DNA of 41,580 nucleotides from Heterostelium multicystogenum (GCA_003667245.1 RCNN01000352.1:1-41580), one strand, 5' to 3'. Counted from the stretch's first letter, positions 21,059 to 31,480 are shown. Numbers and translations: made by a program. Notes: generated by a model from the letters alone, not told the origin.

Positions 21059-21950
21059 ATGCAAACTTCCGGCGTAGACATCCGTCAACTCAAGGCCTTC
21101 GTGGTGGTGGCCGAGGAGCTCAGCTTCGTGCGCGCCGCGACCCGCCTGCATGTCTCGCAACCGGCGCTGTCCCAGACCATCCGCCAGTTTGAGGCGCTGC
21201 TGGACGTACAACTGTTCCAACGCAACACCCGCAACGTAGCACTGACCGAAGCCGGCCTGGCCTTGCTGGTAGAGGCGCGGGAAATCGTCAATAGCGTAAG
21301 CCGCCTGGTACGCACCGCCCACGAACATGCACGCGGCGTACGCGGCTCATTGAATATCGGCTTCCTGATCGGCGCGGGTGTGGACTTGATGCGCAAATCC
21401 TCAGCGTGTTCGCCAGGCGCTACCCGGAGATCGAACTGGTGGTGCGCGAGTATGACTTCGGCTCGCCCCATGCCGGGATCGACGAGGGCATGGACGTATC
21501 GGTGCTGCGCCCGCCACTGGGCCTGCCGGACATCGAGTTGCACACCCTGGTGACCGAACCCTGCGTGGCGTGCCTGGCGTCCAGCCACCGGTTGGCCGGG
21601 GAGAGCAGCGTGAGCATCTACGACGTGCTGGATGAACCGATCATTGCTGCACCGGGAGTGGGCGTGTGGCGCAGTTTCTGGACCGCCGACGCGTACCGCG
21701 ATGGCCAGCCGGCGCGGATCGTCCATGAAGCTTCGACGGTGGAGACCGAGTTGCAGGCGGTGGCGTCGGAGCGCGGGATCAGTATCACCGCGCTGTCCAC
21801 CGCACGTTTTATGCACGGCCCGGCCTGGCCTTCCCGGTGATCAGCGATATGCCGATGTGTGAAGTGGCGGTCGCCTTGCCGCCACAACCGAGTGTGGCGG
21901 CGCGCAACTTTGCCGAGTTGGCGATGGAAGTGGCGAGCAGCCGGGGTTAG
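21059..21950 (+). CDS. LysR-family regulator of unknown target
   Basis: About 297 residues. The helix-turn-helix is plain in VDIRQLKAFVVVAEELSFVRAATRLHVSQPALSQTIRQFEALL, with LFQRNTRNVALTEAGLALL next. The effector domain reads VRGSLNIGFLIGAGVDL, then in another frame ILSVFARRYPEIELVVREYDF, DEGMDVSVLRPPLGLPDIE and ASERGISITALS, and after a shift near 21820 FPVISDMPMCEVAVAL to EVASSRG. The LGLPDIE-type text suits the branch that senses aromatic or organic acids, but that is weak. It has no divergent partner: a REPIN lies upstream and a convergent DUF1349 gene begins one base after its stop. Confidence 0.82.
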
Positions 21951-22527
21951 TCAGGACAGGTCGTGCAGGGATTTGCCGTTGGGCGCACTTACCTGAAGCT
22001 CGGAAAACTCCACCTCCAGTCCGCCACGTTCCGGCGTGCAGCAATAAGGCCCCACCCGATACGACGCAGCCACGGGGAACGGCGCCAGGCGCACCAATGG
22101 CCAGCTCACACCATCCACCGACACCTGCACGCGCAGCACGCCCTTGGCCACGGTGGCGCGAATCCAGAACGCCTCGGGATCACCCGGGAACACACCGGTG
22201 GCCCAGTCCGACACGCCATCGGTCAATACGCTGCTCAACAGCGTCACACCGTCGGACAGCTCTGCACCGATCTTCACCCAATGCGCTTCATCCACCCGCA
22301 CCATCAACCCGGCCTGGTCATACAGGTGGGTAAACGCGCTGTGGATCTTGACCTGGGCGGTGAAGTCACCGTCGGTTTCAACAAACAGGAAATGCCCGTT
22401 GTCGCGCACAAAACCATAGTGGGTTTCGCGCCAGAAATCGGTGCTGGCATCGGTGCGCACCTTGAGGCGCTCGCCTTCTTGGCTCCATTGCTGGGGTTGA
22501 TTGAGCCAACTGGCCTGTTTCAAACAT
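21951..22527 (-). CDS. DUF1349-family protein
   Basis: About 191 residues. Apart from the first codons the frame is open: ASWLNQPQQWSQEGERLKVRTDASTDFWRETHYGFVRDNGHFLFVETDGDFTAQVKI, YDQAGLMVRVDEAHWVKIGAEL, VFPGDPEAFWIRATVAKGVLRVQVSVDG and YRVGPYCCTPERGGLEVEFSEL. This is the concanavalin-like beta-sandwich of DUF1349; W..T..TFW and G..C.P.R.GLEV.F are its hallmarks. No catalytic role is known for most members. The ATG at 22527 follows AAGGAG, and one base is off immediately after it (TTTGAAACAG), so the natural start reads M-F-K-Q-A-S-W. An in-frame upstream extension to 22592 would run through the terminator and is rejected. Confidence 0.75.
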
Positions 22528-22552
22528 CGGGAAGCTCCTTGAAGGTGACAAG

Positions 22553-22579
22553 ACAAAACCCCGGCGCCCGGGGTTTTGT
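22553..22579 (-). terminator. Intrinsic terminator of the permease operon
   Basis: A perfect 12-base stem, ACAAAACCCCGG and its complement CCGGGGTTTTGT, closes on the loop CGC. On the minus strand it lies 20 bases after the permease stop and the stem ends in TTTTGT, so it should end transcription of the aminotransferase-permease unit; the A-tract makes it possible in both directions. Confidence 0.8.
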
Positions 22580-22599
22580 TGTTTGGCTGCAATCAGCGG

Positions 22600-24102
22600 C
22601 TAGTGGTCGAGCAATTTGCCGCTCGGCCCGGCGGTGCCATTGTTAAGGCGCGTGCGCAGCGAAAACAACCACCACAGCACGCCGACCCGAGTGTAACCCC
22701 GGTGGTGATGGCGCCGTGTGTTCTTCTTCGCACGCTCAGGGTCAGGATCACCGCGATGGCCCACAGGCCGCCGAGGATGATCATCGGCAACAACCACTTG
22801 CCCAGGCTGAACACACCCGCAGCGCCCCCGGCATCCGGCCATTTTTATAGGCCAGGTACGCGGCAATCAGCGTCAGCAGGTAGGTGCAGTAGTAGGTCAG
22901 GCCGACCATCGAGTAGATCGCCGTGACAAACCCGCCGCTCGCCAGGTTCAGCAGCACGGCAATGGCGGTGATTAGCACGATGGCGCGACCGGCGTACCGA
23001 AGTGCGGGTTGATCTTCGCCAGCACCTTGGAGCCCGGCAGCATGTTTGTCCCGGGACAGGGCGAAGGTCATGCGCGTGGCCACCGCCATGTTGGCGATGA
23101 GGCAGGCGAGGATCGAGGCGAAGGCGATCACGATCATGCCCACCGCCGGCGGCGTTGCCCAGTTGCAGGCGCACGATATTGATCACCGGGTTTTCGCTGT
23201 GGCTGAGCAGCTCGCTGACCGACCCCGGATCGCAATGCTCAGCAGGCGAACACCACGAAGCCCAATACACTGGACACCAGCACCGCACGAATCATCGCCC
23301 GGGCGCGGCGCGGCGTGGGTCCTTGGTTTCCTCGGACAGGTCGGCGGCGCCCTCCCAGCCCAGCAGCACCGAGACCGGCAGCAAGGTGGCGAGGGCGAGG
23401 GTGGTGAAGCTGAGGGGTGCCGCCCGCTCACCGGTTGTGCCGGAGGTCAGGATCGCCCACCCCTGGGTGTGCTCGAAGAAGAAGAAAAACACCCCGAAGA
23501 ACAACGCAATCGCCAGCAGCACCGTGCCGATGATTTCGATGATCGCCGCCGATGTCGTTGATCCGCGGGCCAGGCGAATCCCGCAGATGTTCAGCAGGCC
23601 TACCACCAGCGTGGCACCGATGCTCAGGCCCTGGATCTGGCCCTGTGTCGGGTTGGCCCAGATCTCCGGCGCGAACACCGTGCCGATGGCCGCCGAGGTG
23701 GCGGCTGTTACCGGCGACAAACGAGGTGAACGCGACCCAGCGGTAAACCAGCCGAAGTGATTGCCCGCCAACCGGCTGGAACCATTGGTAGGCGTAGCGG
23801 GTAAGCGGAAATGCGCCCGGCCAGGTGGCAGTAGACCATGACGATGCAGCACACCAGCGGGATCACCAGCAGCCACAAAAGGATGCCGATACCGCCGACG
23901 CGGTTGAACGGGTCGGCGAACAGCGTGACCACCCCGGTGTTGATCGAGACCATGGAAAAGCCAGGGCAAACGAGGTGAACGAACTCATGGTGCGGTGCAT
24001 CTTTTGCTCGTAGCCGAGGCTGGCCAGGTCGGCGTCGTCGCTGGACAGCGGGGCCTGGGCATTCGGCGGGGCGGTCACGGTGTTTTCAACGAATGTGCTC
24101 AT
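22600..24102 (-). CDS. APC-family amino acid permease
   Basis: About 500 residues in at least six frame pieces. It starts MSTFVENTVTAPPNAQ, then LASLGYEQKMHRTMSSFTSFALAF and SINTGVVTLFADPFNRVGGIG, the usual first helices of APC carriers (FSxxSxxTGxxxxF-like). Later pieces are LSIGATLVVGLLNICGIRLA, IIEIIGTVLLAIALFFGVFFF, LLGWEGAADLSEETKDPRRAAPR, MGMIVIAFASILACLIANMAVATRMTFALSRDK and AIYSMVGLTYYCTYLLTLIAAYLAY. GWEGAADLSEET(K)xPRR is characteristic of this group, which imports amino acids, GABA or polyamines. Its start overlaps the aminotransferase stop as ATGA, so import and transamination are coupled. A terminator follows. Confidence 0.87.
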
Positions 24103-25365
24103 GGCCGTTGCTCCTCGATGATGCCGATCACCTCGTCCAGCACATCGAGGGCCTTGGCCAGCAACGGGCGTTCGATATCCCAGAGGAGGCTTGACCTTGA
24201 TCAGGTTACCCAGCCCGGCGTAGCGGCTTTCGCCAAACAATACGCCGCGCTCCACCCCAAGGCGATACACCTCCTGGATTCCCGGCAGGCCGGTTCCTTG
24301 GTGGTGCGGTCCTTGACCAGCTCGATGGACGCCATCAGCCCGGGGCAGCGCACGTCGCCGATCAGCGGGTGGCGGGTTTGCATGTCCTTGAGGCGTGCGG
24401 TGATGTAGTCGCCGGAGTCGCGGGCCTTTTCGCAGAGGTTGTCGGCGACGATCGCTTCCACCGTGGCATAGCCGGCGGCCAGCGAGACCGGGAAGTGGCC
24501 GAAGGTCAGGGCTTCTTCGCCTTCGTCGAACCACTTGAGCTTGTCATCGGCGAGGATCCCGGCCAGCGGGAAGCCGCCGCCGACGCCTTTGCCGAACACG
24601 ATGATGTCGGGCAGCACGTCGTAATAGTCCGCAGCGAACATCGTCCCCATGCGCCCGAAACCGGGTCTGCACTTCATCAAAAATCAGCAGCACGCCGAGG
24701 CGGTCGCAGATCTCGCGCACGCCTTTGTAGTAGGAGCGGGGGAACTCGATATGCCCGCCATTGCCCTGGATCGGTTCCATCATCACTGCTGCCACGCCAC
24801 CGTCGACGCCCTTGAGGATGGTTTCTTCCAGCAGGCCAAGGCACAGCTGCGACTCGGTTTCCGGGTCCATGCCCAGGCGCGTGCGGTACGGGTTGGGGTG
24901 GGGGACGCGGGGTGAAAACGTGGCTGGATCGCCAGGAATGGATTGTTCGGGTGCGGCCAACTGGCGCCGAGGGTGGCCAGGGAGCGGCCGTGGTAGCCGT
25001 CCTGCAGCACCAGCAGGTTCTGTGCGCCGGGGCGGTTCTTGAAAGCCAGTTTCATCGCCATTTCACCGGCGAGGCTGCCATGCAGGGCAAAGCCCATCTG
25101 GTTGAGGGCGCCCGGGGAGACCTCCCCGCAGCTTCTTCACCAGCCGGGTGTGGGCAGGTGAGCCAAAGTTGGGGCGGATGTGAGTCATTTCGCGCAATTG
25201 CGCAACGGCGGCTTCCACCACCCGGGGGTCATTGGCCCCCAAATTGTTCGACCAGGCCTGGGCGGTACAGTCGATGTATTCCTTGCCCTGATCGTCCCAT
25301 ACCAGCGAGCCTCGGGCCTTGACCAGGTTGATCTTGGCGGGTGCGGTGTTCATCACTTCATTCAT
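24099..25365 (-). CDS. Class III aminotransferase (PLP-dependent, omega-amino-acid type)
   Basis: About 421 residues over several frames. The N-terminus is MNEVMNTAPAKINLVKARGSLVWDDQGKEYIDCTAQAWSNNLG; then LREMTHIRPNFGSPAHTRLVKKL, NLLVLQDGYHGRSLATLGAS (the YHG(R/S) cofactor motif), VAAVMMEPIQGNGGHIEFPRSY, LGVLLIFDEVQT (Asp contacting the pyridine nitrogen) and PDIIVFGKGVGGGFPLAGIL with the PLP Lys. The C-terminus reads LIKVKPPL, and in another frame LAKALDVLDEVIGIIEEQRP. Class III enzymes use GABA, ornithine, putrescine or beta-alanine; the paired permease supports an imported amine or amino acid, not specified further. The ATG at 25365 follows AAGAGA. Confidence 0.87.
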
Positions 25366-25589
25366 CTGCGTTATCTCTTTTGTTAGGGCGGCAGTGTTTG
25401 GGGATGTGTGCAGTTAGGGTTGTGACTCGCTGCATCGAGTTGACCCGATGCTAGTCCCGGGGACGGGAGGAATAGAAAGACCGATTGCAGTGGGATTGAT
25501 TGGCGTGGCTTATCAATAGAATCCTCTGAAACAAAATGAAACATTTGTCGCGGGCCAGCCTCTACCGTATCTCCACGACGAGTACTTCT
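25366..25589. promoter_or_regulatory. Divergent interval between aminotransferase and DUF2252 genes
   Basis: No gene is seen in these 224 bases. GCATCG-N8-CGATGC at 25432-25451 is a perfect short dyad 67 bases upstream of the aminotransferase start and a plausible operator. TGAAACAAAATGAAACA near 25526 is a short direct repeat. No sigma-54 box was recognised. Confidence 0.3.
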
Positions 25590-26774
25590 ATGAAAATTCC
25601 GCGTCCCTCTTCGCGAATGCCCCACCTCACGCAACTGCGCAACCTGAAGATGGCGCGCTCCGCCCACGCCTATGTGCGGGGCAGTACGGTGCAGTTTTAC
25701 GAGTGGCTGCCACAGCCAGCGCGGCCGGCGCTTGCCCCAAGGGCCGGCGATCTGGATCTGCGGCGACTGCCACGCCGGTAACCTTGGCCACGGGCGATAC
25801 CAAGGGCCGGATCGATATGCATATCCGTGACCTTGACCAGGCGGTGATCGGCAATCCGGCCCATGACCTGGTGCGCCTGGCGTTGTCCCTGGCCACCGCT
25901 GCGCGGGGTTCGGACCTGCCGGGGGTGACCACCGCGCGCATGCTTGAAGAGATGATGGTGGGCTACGCGCAGGCGTTTAAAGACAAGCCCGACGAGGCAC
26001 CGCCGCGCCCGTCCCAGGTCAAGGCCGGATGCGCAGTGCGGTGGAGCGCACCTGGAAGAATCTGGCCCGCGAACGTATTGAAAACACCCGGCCGACGATT
26101 CCGCTGGGCAAGCATTTCTGGTCGTTGTCGCGGGCAGAAAAAGTCCGCCCTTGAAACGTTGTGCGCGTCGGATGAAATCCACCGGCTGGTGACTTCGCTT
26201 AAAGGCCGCTCCAACGACGCCGGGGTTGAGCTGCTGGACTCGGCCTATTGGGTCAAGGGTTGCAGCTCCCTTGGGTTGCTGCGTTATGCGGTGTTGCTGG
26301 GAGTAGGGGACAAGTCTGATCAGGAATACTGCCTGCTCGACATCAAGGAAGCGGTAGGCGCTGCGGCGCCGCGTGCGGCCCGGGCAAAAATGCCTCGGGA
26401 TAACGGCCGGCGGGTGGTGGAGGGCGCGCGGCACCTGTCACCGGCGTTGGGGGAGCGGATGTTGGCCACGCGGTTTCTGGATCACGGTTTTTTTCATTCG
26501 CGAACTGCTGCCCCAGGACATGAAGCTGGAGTTGGATGAGCTGAGCGAGATTGATGCGATGCACGCGGCCGGGTACCTGGCGCGGGTGGTCGGCGTAGCC
26601 CATGCGCGGCAGATGGACCGGGATACGCGCAAGGATTGGATGGCGCTGTTGCAAGAGAACCGCTCCAAGCAACTGGATGCGCCTTCGTGGCTGTGGACCA
26701 GTGTGGTGCAGTTGGTGGGGAGCCATGAGGAAGGGTATTTGAATCATTGCCGGCGGTATGCGCTGGAGCACTGA
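25590..26774 (+). CDS. DUF2252-family protein with kinase-like GDCH motif
   Basis: About 394 residues. Family text: MPHLTQLRNLKMARSAHAYVRGSTVQFYEWL, then, after a shift near 25740, IWICGDCHAG, and RIDMHIRDLDQAVIGNPAHDLVRLALSLATAARGSDLPGVTTARMLEEMM. Further pieces are RTWKNLARERIENTRPTIPLGKHFW, LLDSAYWVKGCSSLGLLRYAVLLG and, after a T run with seven rather than six T (26488-26494), RELLPQDMKLELDELSEI to HCRRYALEH. GDCH...IRDLDQ recalls the GDxHxxN...DFD catalytic loop of phosphotransferase-fold enzymes, so a small-molecule kinase role is possible but not shown. The start at 25590 has a weak GACGAG; ATG at 25617 is an alternative. Confidence 0.75.
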
Positions 26775-26797
26775 GCTCAAGAACGCTGAAAGTCCCC

Positions 26798-26886
26798 TGT
26801 GGGAGCGGGCTTGCTCGCGAAAGCGGTGCATCAGTCAAATATCTGCTGACTGACACACCGCTTTCGCGAGCAAGCCCGCTCCCACA
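26798..26886. repeat. REPIN after the DUF2252 gene
   Basis: TGTGGGAGCGGGCTTGCTCG at 26798 pairs with its complement ending at 26886; the arms extend through CGAAAGCGGTG. It sits between convergent genes and likely serves both 3' ends. Confidence 0.85.
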
Positions 26887-26914
26887 TGAGTTGGGTGGTG
26901 TTTTGGAGGGCGGG

Positions 26915-27802
26915 TTACACCAGGTATTTCTTGAACCAGCCCAACGTCCGCTCCCACGCCAGATTCGCCGCCGCCTCGTCATACCTCGGCGTCGAATCGT
27001 TGTGGAAGCCGTGATTGGCGCCCTTGTAGATAAACGCCTCATAGGTCGTGCCGGCCGCCTTCAACGCTTTCTCATACGCCGGCCAGCCCTCATTGATCCG
27101 CGTATCCAGCTCACCGTAATGCAACATGATCGGTGCCTTGATCCGTGGCACATCCTTGGCTTCCGGCTGGCGCCCATAAAACGACACCGCCGCGCCCAGC
27201 TCCGGATAAGCCACCGCCGCCGCATTCGTCACGCCGCCGCCATAACAGAACCCGGTAATGCCCACCTTGCCGGTGCTTGCATCGTGGTGCATCAACCATT
27301 CGATGGCCGCGAAAAAGTCGTTCATCAGCTTCTCGGGATCGACTTTCTGTTGCAACTCCACACCTTTCTCATCATTGCCGGGATAGCCGCCAACCGAGGT
27401 CAGGCCATCCGGCGCCAGGGCAATGAATCCGGCCTTGGCCAACCGACGGGCGACGTCTTCGATATACGGGTTCAACCCCCGGTTCTCATGCACCACCACC
27501 ACCGCCGGCACCTTGCCGCTGGCCTTGGCCGGGCGCACCAGGTAGCCGCGCACCGTGCCGTTGCCCTTGGGTGACGGGTAGGTGATGTAGTCGGCGACGA
27601 TCTCCGGGTCGGTGAATTTCACCTGCTCGGCCAGGGCGTAGTTGGGGCTCAGGGCGGCGAGCAGGGCCGAGGCCGTCAGCCCGCCGAAGGTGAACAGTGC
27701 TGCGCGGTCGAGAAATTCCCGGCGGTTGATCTTGCCGTGGGCGTAGCCATCGTAAAGCTCCAGCAGTTCAGGGGCGAAGTCTTTGGCGGTCAGACGAGTC
27801 AT
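26915..27802 (-). CDS. Dienelactone hydrolase family protein, exported
   Basis: An unbroken 295-residue alpha/beta hydrolase. The N-terminus has [34 protein letters not shown], with paired Arg before a hydrophobic stretch and an Ala-x-Ala-like cleavage site, so Tat export is likely. The catalytic triad of the family is visible as Cys in [11 protein letters not shown], Asp in [10 protein letters not shown] and His in [36 protein letters not shown] is the usual N-terminal strand and oxyanion region. A Cys nucleophile in GFCYGG marks the dienelactone hydrolase type, yet most homologues are not linked to chloroaromatics, so the substrate is open. It is 44 bases downstream of the thioesterase gene and may be co-transcribed. 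Confidence 0.92.
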   Translation of the reverse strand: MTRLTAKDFAPELLELYDGYAHGKINRREFLDRAALFTFGGLTASALLAALSPNYALAEQVKFTDPEIVADYITYPSPKGNGTVRGYLVRPAKASGKVPAVVVVHENRGLNPYIEDVARRLAKAGFIALAPDGLTSVGGYPGNDEKGVELQQKVDPEKLMNDFFAAIEWLMHHDASTGKVGITGFCYGGGVTNAAAVAYPELGAAVSFYGRQPEAKDVPRIKAPIMLHYGELDTRINEGWPAYEKALKAAGTTYEAFIYKGANHGFHNDSTPRYDEAAANLAWERTLGWFKKYLV

Positions 27803-27846
27803 CGGTAGCGTCCTCGATTAGCGGTGGGACTGAATGTAGACCAGTA

Positions 27847-28337
27847 TCAGGCTTCCCGGCCATGGGCCGCGGCGGCCAGTTGCCCGGTGTCCACCCGCAC
27901 GAAGACCGAATCGCCAATCGCCGTCAGCACGCCATCGGCGTACACCTCGCACACCACTCGGCTTTTGCGCCCCACGTCACCTTCGACTTTCGCGCGCAGG
28001 GTCAGCGGCACGCCCATCGGTGTCGGCTTGATGAATTTGATTCCCAGGTTGCGGTGACGCAGTCGATACGCGGCAGGCTGCCGGGTTCGCGTTGCTCGGC
28101 CCGGTAGTGGTAGGCCATGGCGGTCCAGTTCGAGTGGCAGTCCACCAGCATCGCGATCAGACCGCCATAGACCAGGTCTGGCCAGCCGCTGTATCGGGCG
28201 TCGGGCTGGTGCTCGGCGATCACGTGGATGCCGTCGGCGTCCCAGCGGCTCTTGATGTGCAGCCCGTGGGGGTTGCTGCTGCGCAGCATAACAGACGCCT
28301 TCGGGGCGGTGGTGTCTTGCAGGGAAAGCGCGGGCAT
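27847..28337 (-). CDS. PaaI-like hotdog thioesterase
   Basis: About 163 residues with one frame change near 28050. MPALSLQDTTAPKASVMLRSSNPHGLHIKSRWDADGIHVIAEHQPDARYSGWPDLVYGGLIAMLVDCHSNWTAMAYHY is followed by GSLPRIDCVTATW, then in the other frame IKFIKPTPMGVPLTLRAKV and VFVRVDTGQLAAAAHGREA. The PHGLHI start, YGGxIAMLxDCH helix and the strand VTATWxIKFIKPTPMG fit the hotdog acyl-CoA thioesterases of PaaI type, which release free acid from CoA. The substrate is unknown. The ATG at 28337 follows AAGGAG. It is divergent from the YceI gene. Confidence 0.82.
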
Positions 28338-28455
28338 CGTGGCTCCTTGTTGTTTTGGGTTCCGTCGAGGCACGAGCCTAATGCCAGGCGCGTGAATAAA
28401 TCCAGCGCCTACGCTGTTAGCAGTGCACAGCGTGTTCATTCCCGTTGAGAATCCC

Positions 28456-29009
28456 ATGAAATCTCGATTGCCCAGCGTCGTCCTTGCCCTCGCCACCTTG
28501 TCTAACGCGTACGCCGTGGAATACACCGACGTGAATCCGACGGCCAGCACCATCAGCTTCACCTATGACCAGATGGGCCAAGAGGTGTACGGCACGTTTG
28601 GCACCTATTCGGCGACCCTGAATTTTCGACACGCAAAACCCGGCTGCCGCCAGCACCGTATGACCATCCAGCTGCCGAGCATCAATGCCGGCAGCGACGA
28701 CGCCAACATCGAACTGCCCAAGCCCGGCTGGTTCGACATGACGACCTACCCGGTGGGCACCTTTACCTCGACCCACATCACTGACCTGGGCGACAACCGT
28801 TACCTGTTCAGCGGCAACCTGACCCTCAAGGGCCAGACCCGGCCGGTGGAGGTCAAGGTGGCCCTCAAGGAGCAGAGCGGCATTGGCATATTCGACGGCG
28901 AATTCGTGCTCAAGCGCGATGACTTCAGGATCGGCGCGGGGGAGTGGGCGACAGCGTGGTGTCCAATGCGATTGTCATCAAGTTCAAGATGGTTGCGCCT
29001 GAACGCTGA
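28456..29009 (+). CDS. YceI-family periplasmic lipid-binding protein
   Basis: About 184 residues. The signal peptide is MKSRLPSVVLALATLSNAYA, cleaved before VEY. The lipocalin-like barrel follows: VNPTASTISFTYDQMGQEVYGTFGTYSATLNF, PGWFDMTTYPVGTFTSTHITDLGDNRYLFSGNLTLKGQTRPVEVKV and GEFVLKRDDFRIGAGEW. Around 28627-28660 a pair of opposite indels garbles about ten residues (DTQNPAAAS expected), and another shift near 28950 gives the tail DSVVSNAIVIKFKMVAPER. YceI proteins bind isoprenoids in the periplasm. The stop is three bases before the stop of the convergent exporter gene. Confidence 0.87.
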
Positions 29010-29012
29010 TGG

Positions 29013-29906
29013 TCAGCGGGCGAACTTCTTGGCCCCCGCCACGCACGCAATCACCGCGACGGTCACCCCCAGCATGCCCACGCTCACCTGCTCATGCAGC
29101 AGCGTGGCCGCCAATGCCAGGCCGAAAAACGGTTGCAGCAACTGCAATTGCCCGACGGCGGCAATGCCGCCCTGGGCCAGCCCGCGGTACCAGAACACAA
29201 ACCCGATCAGCATGCTGAACAGCGACACATAGGCCAGGCTCAGCCAGGCCGGCAGGCTGATGCTCACGAAAGTGCCCGGGGCGAGGATCGCCGTCAGCGG
29301 GGCCACAATCGGCAGCCGAGATCACCAGCGCCCAGCAGATCACCTGCCAGCCACCCAGGGTGCGCGAGAGTTTGGCTCCTTCGGCATAACCGAGGCCGCA
29401 CACCAGGATTGCCAACAGCATCAGCAAATCCCCGGCGGGCGCAGCGCTCAGGCCCTGGGCAACCGCGTAGCCCACCACCAGCAGGCTGCCCAGGATCGAA
29501 AACCAGCCAGAACACCAACTTGGGCCGCTCGCCGCCGCGCCATACGCCGAAGACCGCAGTGGCTAACGGCAGCAGGCCGACAAATACGATGGAATGGGCA
29601 CTGGTGATGTACTGCAAGGCCAGTGCGGTGAGCAAAGGAAAGCCGATCACCACCCCAGCGCGACGATTGCCAGGGACAGCAACTGACTGCGGGCCGGGGT
29701 TTTTTTCCTTGAACAGCCACAGCAGGCACAGGCCGAGCAAGGGCGGCGATGGTGGCGCGGGCGACGGTCAGGAATACCGGATCGACACCAAGCACCGCCA
29801 GGCGCGTGGCCGGCAGCGAGCCGCTGAAGATCAACCACGCCGATCAAACCGTTGATCCAGCCGCTGGCGTTGTTTCCCGGGTGTTGAGGTGGGTGGTTCG
29901 TTCCAT
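29013..29906 (-). CDS. EamA/DMT-family exporter
   Basis: About 298 residues with ten expected helices, over four frame pieces. MERTTHLNTRETTPAAGSTV opens, then LIFSGSLPATRLAVLGVDPVFLTVARATIAAL, LTALALQYITSAHSIVFVGLLPLATAVFGVW, LVVGYAVAQGLSAAPAGDLLMLLAILVCGLGYAEGAKLSRTL and SLFSMLIGFVFWYRGLAQGGIAAVGQLQLLQPFFGLALAATLLHE. The FVFWYRGLxxGG..VGQLQLLQPFF text is typical of the second EamA repeat. It is divergent from a MocR regulator, a frequent pairing in which the regulator controls the permease. Substrates of this family include amino acids and metabolites; none can be read. Confidence 0.85.
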
Positions 29907-29920
29907 GGGTGTAGGGCTCG

Positions 29921-29951
29921 ATAGGATAAAGTTGCGTCCTGCGCATCCTAT
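29921..29951. promoter_or_regulatory. Inverted repeat between DMT exporter and MocR genes
   Basis: ATAGGAT at 29921-29927 faces ATCCTAT at 29945-29951. The right arm overlaps the MocR ATG at 29950, which would suit tight autorepression; the interval between the two starts is only 43 bases. Confidence 0.45.
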
Positions 29952-31336
29952 GATTCACTATCAAGACAATCAAAGAATTGTCAATGGATACATCGCCTAT
30001 GCCCCGCGCCCGCTACAAGAACCATTGGTGGACACCTTCGCCCGGGATATCCGTTCGGGCGCGCTGGCGGCGGGCACCCGGTTGCCGACGCACCGCCAGT
30101 TGGCCGCCAGCCATGGCCTGGCGCTCGTCACGGCCAGCCGGGTATACACCGAGCTGGAGGCCATGGGCCTCGTCAGCGGTGAAACCGGGCGCGGAACCTT
30201 TGTGCGGGAAATCGCGTTGTCGCCGGGGCAGGGCGTCGGCCAGATCGCGGTGGCGGCGGGCATGATCGATCTCAACTTCAACTACCCGTCGCTTGCCGGG
30301 CCAGACCGACCTGCTGCGCACCGCATTGCGCCAGTTTGGCGTTGTCCGGCGACCTGGCGGCGCTGCTGCGCTATCAGCCTCACGCCGGTCGGCTGCATGA
30401 GCGGGCAGCGGTGGCGCGTCATCTGCTGAGTCGTGGGTTGACGGTGCAGGCCGAGCAGGTGCTGATCGTCAGCGGTGCCAGCATGGGCTGGCGGTGACCA
30501 TGATGTCGCTGCTCAGGCCCGGCGATGTGGTGGCGGTGGATGCGTTGACCTATTCCGGGTTCAAGGTGCTGGCCGAGACGCTGCACCTGGAAATCGTCGC
30601 GAATCCCGGTGACCGCGACGGGCCCCGACTTGGCCTTTCTTGAACAACTCTCTGCGCCGGCGCCCGGTACGCGCCGTGTACAGGCATGCCGACCCTGCAT
30701 AACCCGTTGGGTTGGGTGATGAGCAGGGAGCAGCGCGAGCACCTGGTGGCGATTGCCCGCCAGCATGATTTGATCCTGATCGAGGACGCGGCCTACGCGT
30801 TTTTAGCCGAGGACGCCGCCGCGCCGGTGGGCCGGAGCTGGCACCGGAACGCACGGTTTACGTGTCGGGGCTGTCCAAGAGCGTCGCCACCGGCCTGCGG
30901 GTGGGTTACGTGCTGCGCCGTTGCCGTGGATGGCGGCGCTGGAACGTACGGTCATGGCCACCACCTGGAACACTCCGGGGGTGATGACTGCGGTGGCTGC
31001 CGCGTGGATCGACGACGGCACGGTGCTGCAGCTTGAAGCGCAAAAACGTAAGGACGCCCAGGCGCGCCAGGCGGTGGCCGATGAGGTGTTGGCGGGCTTG
31101 AATGTTATCCGCCATCCGTCTTCGTATTTCTTGTGGTTTGCCGTTGCCGGAGGATGCCCGCGCCGATCAGATCACCATGGCGCTGGCACGGGAAAATATT
31201 CTCGGTGTCCACCGCTGAGCCGTTTGCCGTCTCGGCCCACGTGCCCCATGCCTTGCGTGTGGCGCTGGGTTCGGTGGACCGGGAGGTGCTGCGCGAGGCG
31301 TTGGTGAAAGTGCGCTGGGCGGTGGAGGCGTGCTAG
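29950..31336 (+). CDS. MocR/PdxR-family regulator (GntR helix-turn-helix plus aminotransferase domain)
   Basis: About 462 residues. N-terminal GntR domain: MIHYQDNQRIVNGYIAYAPRPLQEPLVDTFARDIRSGALAAGTRLPTHRQLAASHGLALVTASRVYTELEAMGLVSGETGRGTFV. The fold-type I aminotransferase domain follows in several frames: QTDLLRTALRQLALSGDLAALLRYQPHAG, ALTYSGFKVLAETLHLEI, YTMPTLHNPLGWVMSREQREHLVAIARQHDLILIEDAAYAF, YVSGLSKSVATGLRVGYV (PLP Lys), and NPGVMTAVAAAW-like text. MocR proteins use PLP as sensor cofactor. The natural target is the divergent DMT exporter. Shifts occur near 30300, 30480, 30605, 30690, 30825 and 31145. Confidence 0.87.
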
Positions 31337-31342
31337 GGGGCC

Positions 31343-31471
31343 GGATCGTTCCCACGCTCTGCGTGGGGAACGCCGCCTTGGCGACCGCTCCGCGTCCCGC
31401 TGTAGATTTGCGCGATAGTGACGCAGAGCGTCACCGGGATGCATTCCCACGGCAGAGCGTGGGAACGATCC
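31343..31471. repeat. Inverted repeat pair of the GTTCCCACGC family
   Basis: GGATCGTTCCCACGCTCTGC at 31343 is mirrored by GCAGAGCGTGGGAACGATCC ending at 31471. The inner part contains GTGACGCAGAGCGTCAC-like text, another short hairpin near 31420-31436. The outer arms share their core with the hairpin at 1871-1907. It fills the gap between convergent genes. Confidence 0.75.
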
Positions 31472-31480
31472 AGGCGGGAC

